A program made the position numbers and the translations under genes. Below, piece after piece: positions 45,335-52,238 of a stretch of 64,000 nt of DNA. The notes below the pieces were generated by a model that saw nothing but the letters and a program-made list of their open reading frames with translations, ran no database searches and was not told where the DNA came from. Positions within the stretch are counted from its first letter, which is position 1. Each line of letters opens with the position of its first letter. This stretch comes from Dongia sedimenti (GTDB taxonomy: Bacteria > Pseudomonadota > Alphaproteobacteria > Dongiales > Dongiaceae), in the NCBI GenBank assembly GCA_030715195.1, contig JAUYVI010000012.1, forward strand, positions 1 through 64,000, in the 5' to 3' direction.

Positions 45335-46134
45335 CCGCGGAAATCCGCGATATAGGCCTGCAACAGGTCGAACAGCTTGTCGGCGGCGGCGCGGGCCTGG
45401 ACCATGGTGTGCTCGTGGCTGAGCTTCGCGTCGCTCAATCCGGCACCCATGTTGGTGATGATGCTGAAGCCCGCGACCTTGAGGCCGCAATAGCGCGCCA
45501 GAATCACGTCGGGCACGGTGGACATGCCGGCGATGTCGGCCCCGAGCACGCGGGCGGCGCGGACCTCGGCCGGGGTCTCGAATTGCGGGCCGCTGAACCA
45601 GCAATAGACGCCCTGCTTCAGGTCGAGGCCGATCCGCTTGGCGATGGCGGCGAATTCGGCGCGCATCCCGGGATCATAGGCATCGACCATGTCGATGAAG
45701 CGCTTGCTGCCGGTTTCGCCGAACAGCGGCGAGACCTGGGTGAGGCTGATATGGTCGGTGATCATCGCGACGGCGCCCGCCGGGATCTCGGGATTGAGGC
45801 TGCCGCCCGCATTGGTGACGATGACCGACTTGCAGCCCAAGGCCGCCAGCGTCTCGATCGGCGCCTTCATGGCGGAGGGGTTGCCGTGCTCGTAGTAATG
45901 CGCGCGGCCTTGCAGGCAGGCGACCGGCGTCTGGCCGATCCAGCCCAGGATCAAGCGTCCGGCATGGCCGACCACGCCGCTTCGCGGGAAGCCCGGGAGA
46001 TCGGAATAGGAGACGACCATCGAGCGGTCGATCATGTCGGCGAAGGGCCCGACGCCGGAGCCCAGGATGAGTCCGATCTGGGCGCGGAAACCGCGCGCCT
46101 GCTTCGGAATGCCTTCGAGGAGTTGTTCGATCAT
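45331..46134 (-). CDS. punA: Purine-nucleoside phosphorylase, trimeric type
   Basis: This 267-residue enzyme carries the PNP-I landmarks: ILGSGVGPF (phosphate loop, about 23-31), HAGR (about 57-60), CLQGRAHYYEHG (about 73-84), TNAGGSLN (about 108-115), SGPQFETPAEVR (about 180-191) and GMSTVPD. It splits purine nucleosides with phosphate. On the minus strand it continues the line from cdd, but the IR-flanked GIY-YIG unit lies between them. Confidence 0.93.
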   Translation of the reverse strand: MIEQLLEGIPKQARGFRAQIGLILGSGVGPFADMIDRSMVVSYSDLPGFPRSGVVGHAGRLILGWIGQTPVACLQGRAHYYEHGNPSAMKAPIETLAALGCKSVIVTNAGGSLNPEIPAGAVAMITDHISLTQVSPLFGETGSKRFIDMVDAYDPGMRAEFAAIAKRIGLDLKQGVYCWFSGPQFETPAEVRAARVLGADIAGMSTVPDVILARYCGLKVAGFSIITNMGAGLSDAKLSHEHTMVQARAAADKLFDLLQAYIADFRG

Positions 46135-46196
46135 CGCTGAGTTGTGGCCTGCGGTTTTGTCGAGTTCAAGGTTAATTGCTGCCGGTCACGCAGGGA

Positions 46197-46232
46197 AGGC
46201 GTGGATGCCCGGACCAAGTCCGGGCATGACGG
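46197..46232 (+). repeat. Left 36-bp inverted repeat of the GIY-YIG unit
   Basis: This is a palindrome with arms around CCAAG, bordered by CGTGGAT and ATGACGG. It matches the right copy at 46553-46588 perfectly in inverse orientation. It also lies 62 bp upstream of punA, where it could influence punA transcription. Confidence 0.85.
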
Positions 46233-46250
46233 CGTTTAAAAGGGCCCGGT

Positions 46251-46535
46251 CTAAACAAGCTGATCAAAGAGGTCGTCCCATCGCGCGTTGCTGGCTTCGA
46301 TGAGCCTGACTTTGCGGGCACGGGGCCATTTCTTGATCTGCTTCTCGCGGGCGATGGCGCCTTCGATCCGGTCGTGCGGCTCTGCATAGATGAAACGCTT
46401 CAGGCCATATTGCTTGGTGAAGCCCGGGACGGCGCCGGTGCGATGCTGCCAGATTCGAGCGGGCAGGTTCGAAGTGACCCCGACATAAAGAATCCCGTTC
46501 GGCTTGTTCGTCATGATGTACACCCACCCTGACAC
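46251..46535 (-). CDS. GIY-YIG domain endonuclease-like protein
   Basis: This protein of about 94 residues is a lone GIY-YIG domain: GWVYIMTN and LYVGVTSNL supply the two Tyr motifs, ARIWQHRTG the Arg helix, and GAIAREKQIKKW the Glu. This is the family of small UvrC/homing-type nucleases abundant in alphaproteobacteria. The start is doubtful: GTG 46535 gives the normal length. Upstream ATGs at 46559 and 46580 lie inside the right inverted repeat, so the repeat might supply the start. Confidence 0.8.
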   Translation of the reverse strand: MSGWVYIMTNKPNGILYVGVTSNLPARIWQHRTGAVPGFTKQYGLKRFIYAEPHDRIEGAIAREKQIKKWPRARKVRLIEASNARWDDLFDQLV

Positions 46536-46552
46536 CGCCGGATCCCCATCCT

Positions 46553-46588
46553 CCGTCATGCCCGGACTTGGTCCGGGCATCCACGCCT
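46553..46588 (-). repeat. Right 36-bp inverted repeat of the GIY-YIG unit
   Basis: This is the exact reverse complement of 46197-46232. It lies 5 bp from the cdd stop and overlaps possible start codons of the GIY-YIG gene. Confidence 0.85.
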
Positions 46589-46592
46589 CGCT

Positions 46593-47009
46593 TCAGACGC
46601 TATTCTTCTTGTTCTTGGCGCGCAGATTCCGCTTGTCGAAGCTGGCCGGCAGCAGTTCGGCGATGGTGAAGGTGGTCTTCAGCCCGTCGGGACCGCAGAT
46701 ATGAACCGGCGTCTCGGGATCGGCGAACTCGGCGATGCGCTGGCGACAGCCGCCGCAGGGCGTCACCAGCTTCGGCCCGCCGGCGACGACGGCGATCTCG
46801 CGGATCTGCTTGCCGCCGCCCAGCACCATCGCGGAGATCGCCGAAGTTTCGGCGCAGACGCCGTTGGGATAGGCCGCGTTCTCGACATTGCCGCCGGCAT
46901 AGACCTTGCCGTCATCGGCCAGGATCGCGGCGCCGACCTTGAACTTGGAATAGGGGGCATAGGCGCGGTCGCGTGCATGTTCCGCCGCGGCGAGGATCTT
47001 CTTGTCCAA
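46593..47009 (-). CDS. cdd: Cytidine deaminase
   Basis: This 138-residue zinc enzyme has the signature VCAETSAI (Cys and catalytic Glu near 51-54) and TPCGGCRQ (zinc Cys residues near 88-91), with the substrate-binding NVENAAYPNG before them. It deaminates cytidine and deoxycytidine. Its start abuts the end of the second permease gene (47010), so it belongs to the nucleoside importer operon. Confidence 0.95.
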   Translation of the reverse strand: MDKKILAAAEHARDRAYAPYSKFKVGAAILADDGKVYAGGNVENAAYPNGVCAETSAISAMVLGGGKQIREIAVVAGGPKLVTPCGGCRQRIAEFADPETPVHICGPDGLKTTFTIAELLPASFDKRNLRAKNKKNSV

Positions 47010-47981
47010 TCAGCGCTCCTTGATGTAGGGCCTGCCGATGGCCTTGGGCGGGATCGCCTTGCCGATGAAGCCGGCGAGCAGGATCACCGTCAGCGCATAG
47101 GGCAGGGCCTGGATCAGCTGCACCGGCAGCTCGGTGTTGCCGTAGATCTTCACGCCCTGCAGCAGCGGGGCACCGGCATCGAGAAAACCGAACAGCAGGC
47201 AGGCATACAAGGCCGGCAGCGGCTTCCACTTGCCGAAGATCATGGCGGCCAGCGCGATATAGCCGCGGCCCGCGGTCATGTCGCGCTGGAAGCCGGCATT
47301 CTGCGCGATCGCCAGATAGGCGCCGGCGAAGCCGCACAGGATGCCGCCGAGGACAACGGCGCGATAGCGCAAGAAGTCGACCGAGATGCCGGCGGTATCG
47401 ACCACGGCGGGGTTCTCGCCAACCGCGCGCAGCCGAAGGCCGAAGCGGCTGCGGTAAAGCAGCCAGGCGACGGCCGGCACCAGCAGAAAGGCGATGTAGG
47501 TCAAGAGGCTCTGGCCGCTCAGCACCTTCACATAGAGCGGGCCGAGCAGCGGCAGATGGCTGATATTGTCGGTGCCGGGGAAGATCACGCCCATGAAGCG
47601 CTGCTCGGCCTGCAATTGCGGCGTCTCGCCGCCGCGCTGAAACCAGGCATTGCCGAGCACGACGGTGAGGCCCGAGACGATGATGTTGATGGCGACGCCC
47701 GAGACCACCTGGTCGCCGCGATGGGTGATGCAGGCGAAGCCGTGCAGCAGCGACAGCATGGCCCCGACCAGGACCGCGGCGGCGAGCCCGTCCCAGGCCG
47801 AGCCGGTCAGCGCGGCGACCACCGCCGCGGCGAAGGCGGCCGCCAGCATCTTGCCCTCGAGCCCGATGTCGATGACGCCGGAGCGTTCGGAGATCAGCCC
47901 GGCCATGGCGCAGAAGATCAGCGGCGTCGAGACCCGGATGGTGGCGCCGAGGAGATAGAGCACCGTGGTGAACCACTCCAC
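47010..47981 (-). CDS. Nucleoside ABC transporter permease (NupQ/YufQ type)
   Basis: This 323-residue membrane protein has 8-9 helices of the BPD_transp_2 family. The segment ERSGVIDIGLEGKMLAAAFAA near 30-50 is characteristic, as is the GENPAVVDTAGISVDFLRY coupling loop (about 188-206). It is the second channel subunit of the BmpA-type nucleoside importer. It lies 1 bp from the first permease stop and directly before cdd. Confidence 0.88.
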   Translation of the reverse strand: MEWFTTVLYLLGATIRVSTPLIFCAMAGLISERSGVIDIGLEGKMLAAAFAAAVVAALTGSAWDGLAAAVLVGAMLSLLHGFACITHRGDQVVSGVAINIIVSGLTVVLGNAWFQRGGETPQLQAEQRFMGVIFPGTDNISHLPLLGPLYVKVLSGQSLLTYIAFLLVPAVAWLLYRSRFGLRLRAVGENPAVVDTAGISVDFLRYRAVVLGGILCGFAGAYLAIAQNAGFQRDMTAGRGYIALAAMIFGKWKPLPALYACLLFGFLDAGAPLLQGVKIYGNTELPVQLIQALPYALTVILLAGFIGKAIPPKAIGRPYIKER

Positions 47982-47982
47982 C

Positions 47983-49371
47983 TCAGACCTCCCCCGGCTT
48001 GCGTTTCGATTTCTTCGGCCCGCGCTTCCGGCGCGGCGCGGCCGGCGGCGGCTCCGCGCCGGGACCCATGGTCACGATCTCGGCCTCGACGACTTCGAGC
48101 ACTTCCTCCACCGGCGCCGGCTTTGGCATCGGCGTGGTCTCCAGGGCTTCCGGCTCGGGTGCCGCCGGCGTGGCGGCGAGCGTCGCGGTCTCCTCGGCCA
48201 GGGCGACGGGTGCGTCCGGTGCCGCGGCGGGCGAGACCGGCGCGACCACGGCGGCCGCCTTGGCATTTTTTCGCGCCTGATAGAGCTTCCAGAGCTTCTC
48301 CAGCAGCGGCCGGTTCACATAAGCGAGCGCGCCGGAGAACAGGATCACCAGACCCTGCATCACCACGATCATGTCGCGGGTGATGGTCGGGATCTCGAAG
48401 GCGACCTCGGAGCCGCCCTGGAACAGCGCGCCGAACAGCACGCTCGCCAGGATGATGCCGAACGGGTGATTGCGGCCCATCAGCGCCACCGCGATGCCGG
48501 TGAATCCCGCGCCGGCGACGAAGTCGAGGACGATCTGGCGGTGATTGCCCATGATTTCGTTGAAGCCGAGGAAGCCCGCCAGCGCGCCGGAGATCAGCAT
48601 CGCCTCGATGGTGACGCGGTTGGGGCTGATGCCGGCATATTGCGCGGCCTTGGGCGCCAGCCCCGCGGTGCGGAGCTCGTAACCGCCGCGGCTGCGCCAG
48701 AGATAGACCCAGACCAGGCCGCAGCAGATCAGCGCCCAGAGGAAGGCAAGGTTGAGCGGAGTCTGCGGCATCTCGATGCCGATCGCGGTCAGCAGCGCAT
48801 GCACATAAGGCACACCGGCGCTCGCCTCGAAATCGCGGCTGACCACTTCCATGCTGCCGGGCACCCGGAACACGTTGACCAGCAGGTAGACCATCAAGGC
48901 CGCGGCCAGGAAGTTGAACATGATGGTCGTGATGACGATGTGGCTGCCGCGCTTCGCCTGAAGATAGGCCGGGACGAAGGCCCAGGCGGCACCGAACACG
49001 GCGGAGGCCACGAGCCCCAAGGCCAGCATCGGCCACATCGTCAGGCTGTGATCGAACAGCAGCGCCATCAGTCCGGCGCCCAAGCCGCCGATATAGGCCT
49101 GGCCCTCGCCGCCGATGTTGAACAGGCCGGCATGGAAGGCGATGGCGACGGCAAGGCCGGTAAAGATGAAGTTGGTCGCATAATAGAGCGTGTAGCCGAT
49201 GCCGTAGAGATCGCCGAACGCCCCGGCCGCCATCGCCCCGATCGCAGCGAACGGGTTCTCGCCGATCGCGAGCACGATCAGCCCGGAGACGATCATCGCC
49301 ATCAGCAAATTGACCAGCGGCAGCCCGAAAATCTCGAGCCAGCGCGGCATGGGGGCCGGTGTCGCGTTCAT
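47983..49371 (-). CDS. Nucleoside ABC transporter permease with charged C-terminal tail (NupP/YufP type)
   Basis: This 462-residue membrane protein has about nine helices in residues 12-350. FHAGLFNIGGEGQAYIGGLGAG (about 79-100) and the coupling loop APKAAQYAGISPNRVTIE are family marks. After about residue 365 comes an unusual cytoplasmic tail rich in Ala, Pro, Glu and Val, ending in the basic RRKRGPKKSKRKPGEV. Family members usually stop near 350. It overlaps the ATPase gene by 4 bp (49368-49371). Confidence 0.85.
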   Translation of the reverse strand: MNATPAPMPRWLEIFGLPLVNLLMAMIVSGLIVLAIGENPFAAIGAMAAGAFGDLYGIGYTLYYATNFIFTGLAVAIAFHAGLFNIGGEGQAYIGGLGAGLMALLFDHSLTMWPMLALGLVASAVFGAAWAFVPAYLQAKRGSHIVITTIMFNFLAAALMVYLLVNVFRVPGSMEVVSRDFEASAGVPYVHALLTAIGIEMPQTPLNLAFLWALICCGLVWVYLWRSRGGYELRTAGLAPKAAQYAGISPNRVTIEAMLISGALAGFLGFNEIMGNHRQIVLDFVAGAGFTGIAVALMGRNHPFGIILASVLFGALFQGGSEVAFEIPTITRDMIVVMQGLVILFSGALAYVNRPLLEKLWKLYQARKNAKAAAVVAPVSPAAAPDAPVALAEETATLAATPAAPEPEALETTPMPKPAPVEEVLEVVEAEIVTMGPGAEPPPAAPRRKRGPKKSKRKPGEV

Positions 49372-51059
49372 TTCCGCGGCCTGATCTTCATGCCGGGCGG
49401 GAGCGCCCCTGGTCTGCCCCCTGGTTTACCACTGCGCGACGAAAGCTCCGGCGCCAGGAGCGGCGGCAGGCCGGGCGGCGGTGCTTCCGGTCCGTCGGCA
49501 TGGGCATTCGCCATCCAGAGGCCGAGCTGGCGCTCGTCGGCGCGATCGCCGGTGGTCTCGCCGACGATGCGGCCCTGGAACATCACGATGATGCGGTCGG
49601 AGAGGGCCAGGATCTCGTCGAGCTCGACCGAGACCAGCAGCACCGCGGTGCCCTCGTCGCGCATGGCGACGATCTGCCGGTGGATGAACTCGATCGCGCC
49701 GATATCGACGCCCCGCGTCGGCTGCCCGACCAGCAGGATCTTCGGCATCCGCGCCATCTCGCGCGCCAGGATCAGCTTCTGCTGGTTGCCGCCGGAGAAC
49801 TTGGCCGAGCCGAGATTGGGTTCCTGCGGCCGGACGTCGAAGGCCTCCATCATCTTGCCGCAATCCCGCGCGGCGGCGGCGGTGTTGATGATCGGGCCGA
49901 AGCCATAGGCGCGGTCGCGCTGATAGCCGAGGATCGCGGATTCCCAGGCGGGGAAGCCGGTGACCAAGCCGAGGCGGTGCCGGTCCTCCGGCACATGGGC
50001 GACGCCCAGGCGGCGCATGCGTTTGGGCGAGCACGGCTTATCGGCGGTCACATCGCGGCCGAGCATGTGCATCACGCCGGTGGTCGGCGGCCGGATGCCG
50101 GAGAGCACCTCGAGGAGCTCGCTCTGTCCGTTGCCGGAGACCCCGGCGACACCGAGGATCTCGCCGGCGCGGATCGAAAAGTTGATGTCGTCGAGCCGCT
50201 TCACCCCGAACGCGTCGGTGAGGCCGAGATGCGCGACGCCGAGCGCCACCTCGCCTGGCCTGGCGCGGGCGCGATCCGGGGCCATCCGCACCTTGCGGCC
50301 GACCATCAGCACCGCCAGCTCCTCGCGGTCGGTCTCGGCGGTCTTGCGTTCGGCGACGACCGCGCCGTGGCGCATCACCGTGACCGTGTCGGTGATCGCC
50401 ATGATCTCGCGCAGCTTGTGGGTGATCAGGATGACGGTGACACCGCGCTCTTTCAGCGCTTTGAGGATCTGGAAGAGCTGGTCGGTCTCCTGCGGCGTCA
50501 AGACGCCGGTCGGCTCGTCGAGGATCAGGATCTCACAATTGCGGTAAAGCGCCTTCAGGATCTCGACCCGCTGCTGCTCGCCGACGGGAAGATCGCCGAT
50601 CACGGCGTCGGGATCGACCGAGAGGCCGTAATCGCGCTCCAGGCGCTGCATCTCGGCACGGGCCTTCTTGATGCCGCCCTGGATCAGCATCCCGCTCTCG
50701 GCGCCGAGCATCACGTTCTCGATCACCGAGAACGTGTCCACCAGCATGAAGTGCTGATGCACCATGCCGATCCCGGCGGCAATCGCGTCCTTGGAGCTGC
50801 GGATCCGCACCGGCCTGCCGTTGACCCGGATGGCACCCCGATCGGCCTCGTAGAAGCCGTAGAGGATGCTCATCAGGGTGGATTTTCCGGCCCCGTTCTC
50901 GCCGACGATGCCGTGGATCGTGCCCTTGGCGATCCTGATCGAGACGTCGCGGTTGGCATGCACCGCGCCAAAGCTCTTGTCGATGTCGATGAGCTCGACC
51001 GCCGGAGCGGGTTCGCCGCCGGCGGTTTCTGTCGAGGTTGAGGGGGCTGGGGCGGTCAC
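49368..51059 (-). CDS. Nucleoside ABC transporter ATP-binding protein with two nucleotide-binding domains (NupO/YufO type)
   Basis: This 563-residue ATPase has two fused ABC domains. The first has GENGAGKST (about 52-60), a variant signature LPVGEQQRVEI, and Walker B EILILDEPTGVLT. The second has a weak P-loop, GVSGNGQSE, and signature FSGGNQQKLILAREMA. That arrangement is typical of ribose/nucleoside-type importers. The Pro/Gly-rich C-terminal tail is unusual in length. It lies downstream of the binding-protein gene after a strong hairpin, and overlaps the first permease. Confidence 0.9.
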   Translation of the reverse strand: MTAPAPSTSTETAGGEPAPAVELIDIDKSFGAVHANRDVSIRIAKGTIHGIVGENGAGKSTLMSILYGFYEADRGAIRVNGRPVRIRSSKDAIAAGIGMVHQHFMLVDTFSVIENVMLGAESGMLIQGGIKKARAEMQRLERDYGLSVDPDAVIGDLPVGEQQRVEILKALYRNCEILILDEPTGVLTPQETDQLFQILKALKERGVTVILITHKLREIMAITDTVTVMRHGAVVAERKTAETDREELAVLMVGRKVRMAPDRARARPGEVALGVAHLGLTDAFGVKRLDDINFSIRAGEILGVAGVSGNGQSELLEVLSGIRPPTTGVMHMLGRDVTADKPCSPKRMRRLGVAHVPEDRHRLGLVTGFPAWESAILGYQRDRAYGFGPIINTAAAARDCGKMMEAFDVRPQEPNLGSAKFSGGNQQKLILAREMARMPKILLVGQPTRGVDIGAIEFIHRQIVAMRDEGTAVLLVSVELDEILALSDRIIVMFQGRIVGETTGDRADERQLGLWMANAHADGPEAPPPGLPPLLAPELSSRSGKPGGRPGALPPGMKIRPRK

Positions 51060-51079
51060 GAAGGGGTTCTGAAATAAAT

Positions 51080-51109
51080 CACGGCCCGGAAGCGTTCTTC
51101 CGGGCCGTG
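51080..51109 (-). terminator. Strong hairpin between the BmpA-type gene and its ATPase gene
   Basis: CACGGCCCGGAAG-CGTT-CTTCCGGGCCGTG is a perfect 13-bp stem. Read on the minus strand it is followed by ATTTATTTC. It lies 13 bp past the binding-protein stop and should cut read-through into the ATPase and permease genes. Confidence 0.85.
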
Positions 51110-51121
51110 AAGCATCTCCGC

Positions 51122-52102
51122 TCAGCTGGCCGGGCAGGCGTTGTCGGCCACGTAGTCGTGGACCTGGATCTTGCCCGAGATGATATCGGCCTTGGCGGCT
51201 TCGACCTTGGCCTTCATCGCGTCGGTGACCAGCGGCTTGTTGTTGTCATCCAGCGCCCAGTCGACCCCGGCCTCCTTGAGGCCGAGCTCGGTGACGCCGC
51301 CCTTCCAGCCGGTGACCGAGCCGTGCACGGCGATATCGACCCGCTTCATCATCGAGGTCAGCATGGTGCCGGGGTGCAGGTAGTTCTGGTTGGAATCGAC
51401 GCCGATCGCCAGCTTGCCGCTGTCCTTGGCGGCCTGATAGACGCCGAGGCTGGTGGCGCCCGCCGCGGCGAACACCACGTCGGCGCCCTGGTCGAACTGC
51501 GATTTTGCCAGCTCACCGCCCTTGGTCGGGTCGTTCCAGGCGGCACCCGTGGTGCCGGTCATGTTCTGGAACACGGTCGCGTCCTTCTTCTCGTACTTCA
51601 CGCCCTGCTCGTAGCCGCATTCAAAGCGCCGGATCAGCGGGATGTCCATGCCGCCGACGAAGCCGACCTTGCCGGTCTTCGAAGCCATCGCCGCGAGCAC
51701 GCCGACCAGGAACGAGCCTTCATGCTCCTTGAACACGATCGACTGCACGTTCGGCAGGTCGACCACGGAATCGATGATCACGAAATGCGTGTTCGGGAAC
51801 TCCTTGGCGACCTTCTCGAGCGCGGTGCCCTGCGCGAAGCCGACGGTCACGATCGGGTCGGCGCCCTTCTGGGCGAAGCGGCGGATCGCCTGCTCGCGCT
51901 GGGCGTCGGTCTGCACCTCGAACTCGAGATACGACTTGCCGCTTTCCTTCTTGTATTGCTCCATGCCGTTGAAGGCGGATTCGTTGAAGCCCTTGTCGAA
52001 CTTGCCGCCGGAATCGTAGACCACCGCGGGTTCGGCGAGGGCGATACCGGCGGAAAAAACGAGCACGGCCGCCGCACCGGCGGCGCGAGTCATGAACGTC
52101 AT
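51122..52102 (-). CDS. BmpA/Med-family nucleoside-binding protein
   Basis: This 326-residue periplasmic protein has a signal peptide ending GIALA without a lipobox Cys, so it is soluble rather than a lipoprotein. The body shows the family start VVYDSGGKFDKGFNESAF and later KVGFVGGMDIPLIRRFECGYEQG and VVFAAAGATSLGVYQAAK. It should capture nucleosides for the downstream ABC complex. AAGGAGG lies ideally before the start. No cdd- or deoR-type regulator is next to it. Confidence 0.92.
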   Translation of the reverse strand: MTFMTRAAGAAAVLVFSAGIALAEPAVVYDSGGKFDKGFNESAFNGMEQYKKESGKSYLEFEVQTDAQREQAIRRFAQKGADPIVTVGFAQGTALEKVAKEFPNTHFVIIDSVVDLPNVQSIVFKEHEGSFLVGVLAAMASKTGKVGFVGGMDIPLIRRFECGYEQGVKYEKKDATVFQNMTGTTGAAWNDPTKGGELAKSQFDQGADVVFAAAGATSLGVYQAAKDSGKLAIGVDSNQNYLHPGTMLTSMMKRVDIAVHGSVTGWKGGVTELGLKEAGVDWALDDNNKPLVTDAMKAKVEAAKADIISGKIQVHDYVADNACPAS

Positions 52103-52238
52103 CGGAAGCCTCCTTGTTGGCCGGTGCGTTCACGGGAAAGTGGCGCACCGACTCGTTTCGTTGGCCAAATCTGGCCTGAACAGCACGGCCGAATCAATCG
52201 CGTTTTGATTTATTTCAAGCCTTTGGAGCGATTCCGTC

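Larger units (their letters stand above)
46197..46588. mobile_element. GIY-YIG gene between perfect 36-bp inverted repeats (candidate mobile unit)
   Basis: Positions 46197-46232 and 46553-46588 are exact reverse complements over 36 bp. Each is itself a palindrome built on GCCCGGAC-CAAG-TCCGGGC. Between them is only a GIY-YIG endonuclease gene. The unit sits between cdd and punA, two genes of one pathway, with its right end 5 bp from the cdd stop. The repeats belong to the dispersed family also seen at 188-288 and 8489-8523. The geometry resembles RAYT/REP systems, with GIY-YIG in place of the transposase, but mobility is inferred. Confidence 0.55.
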
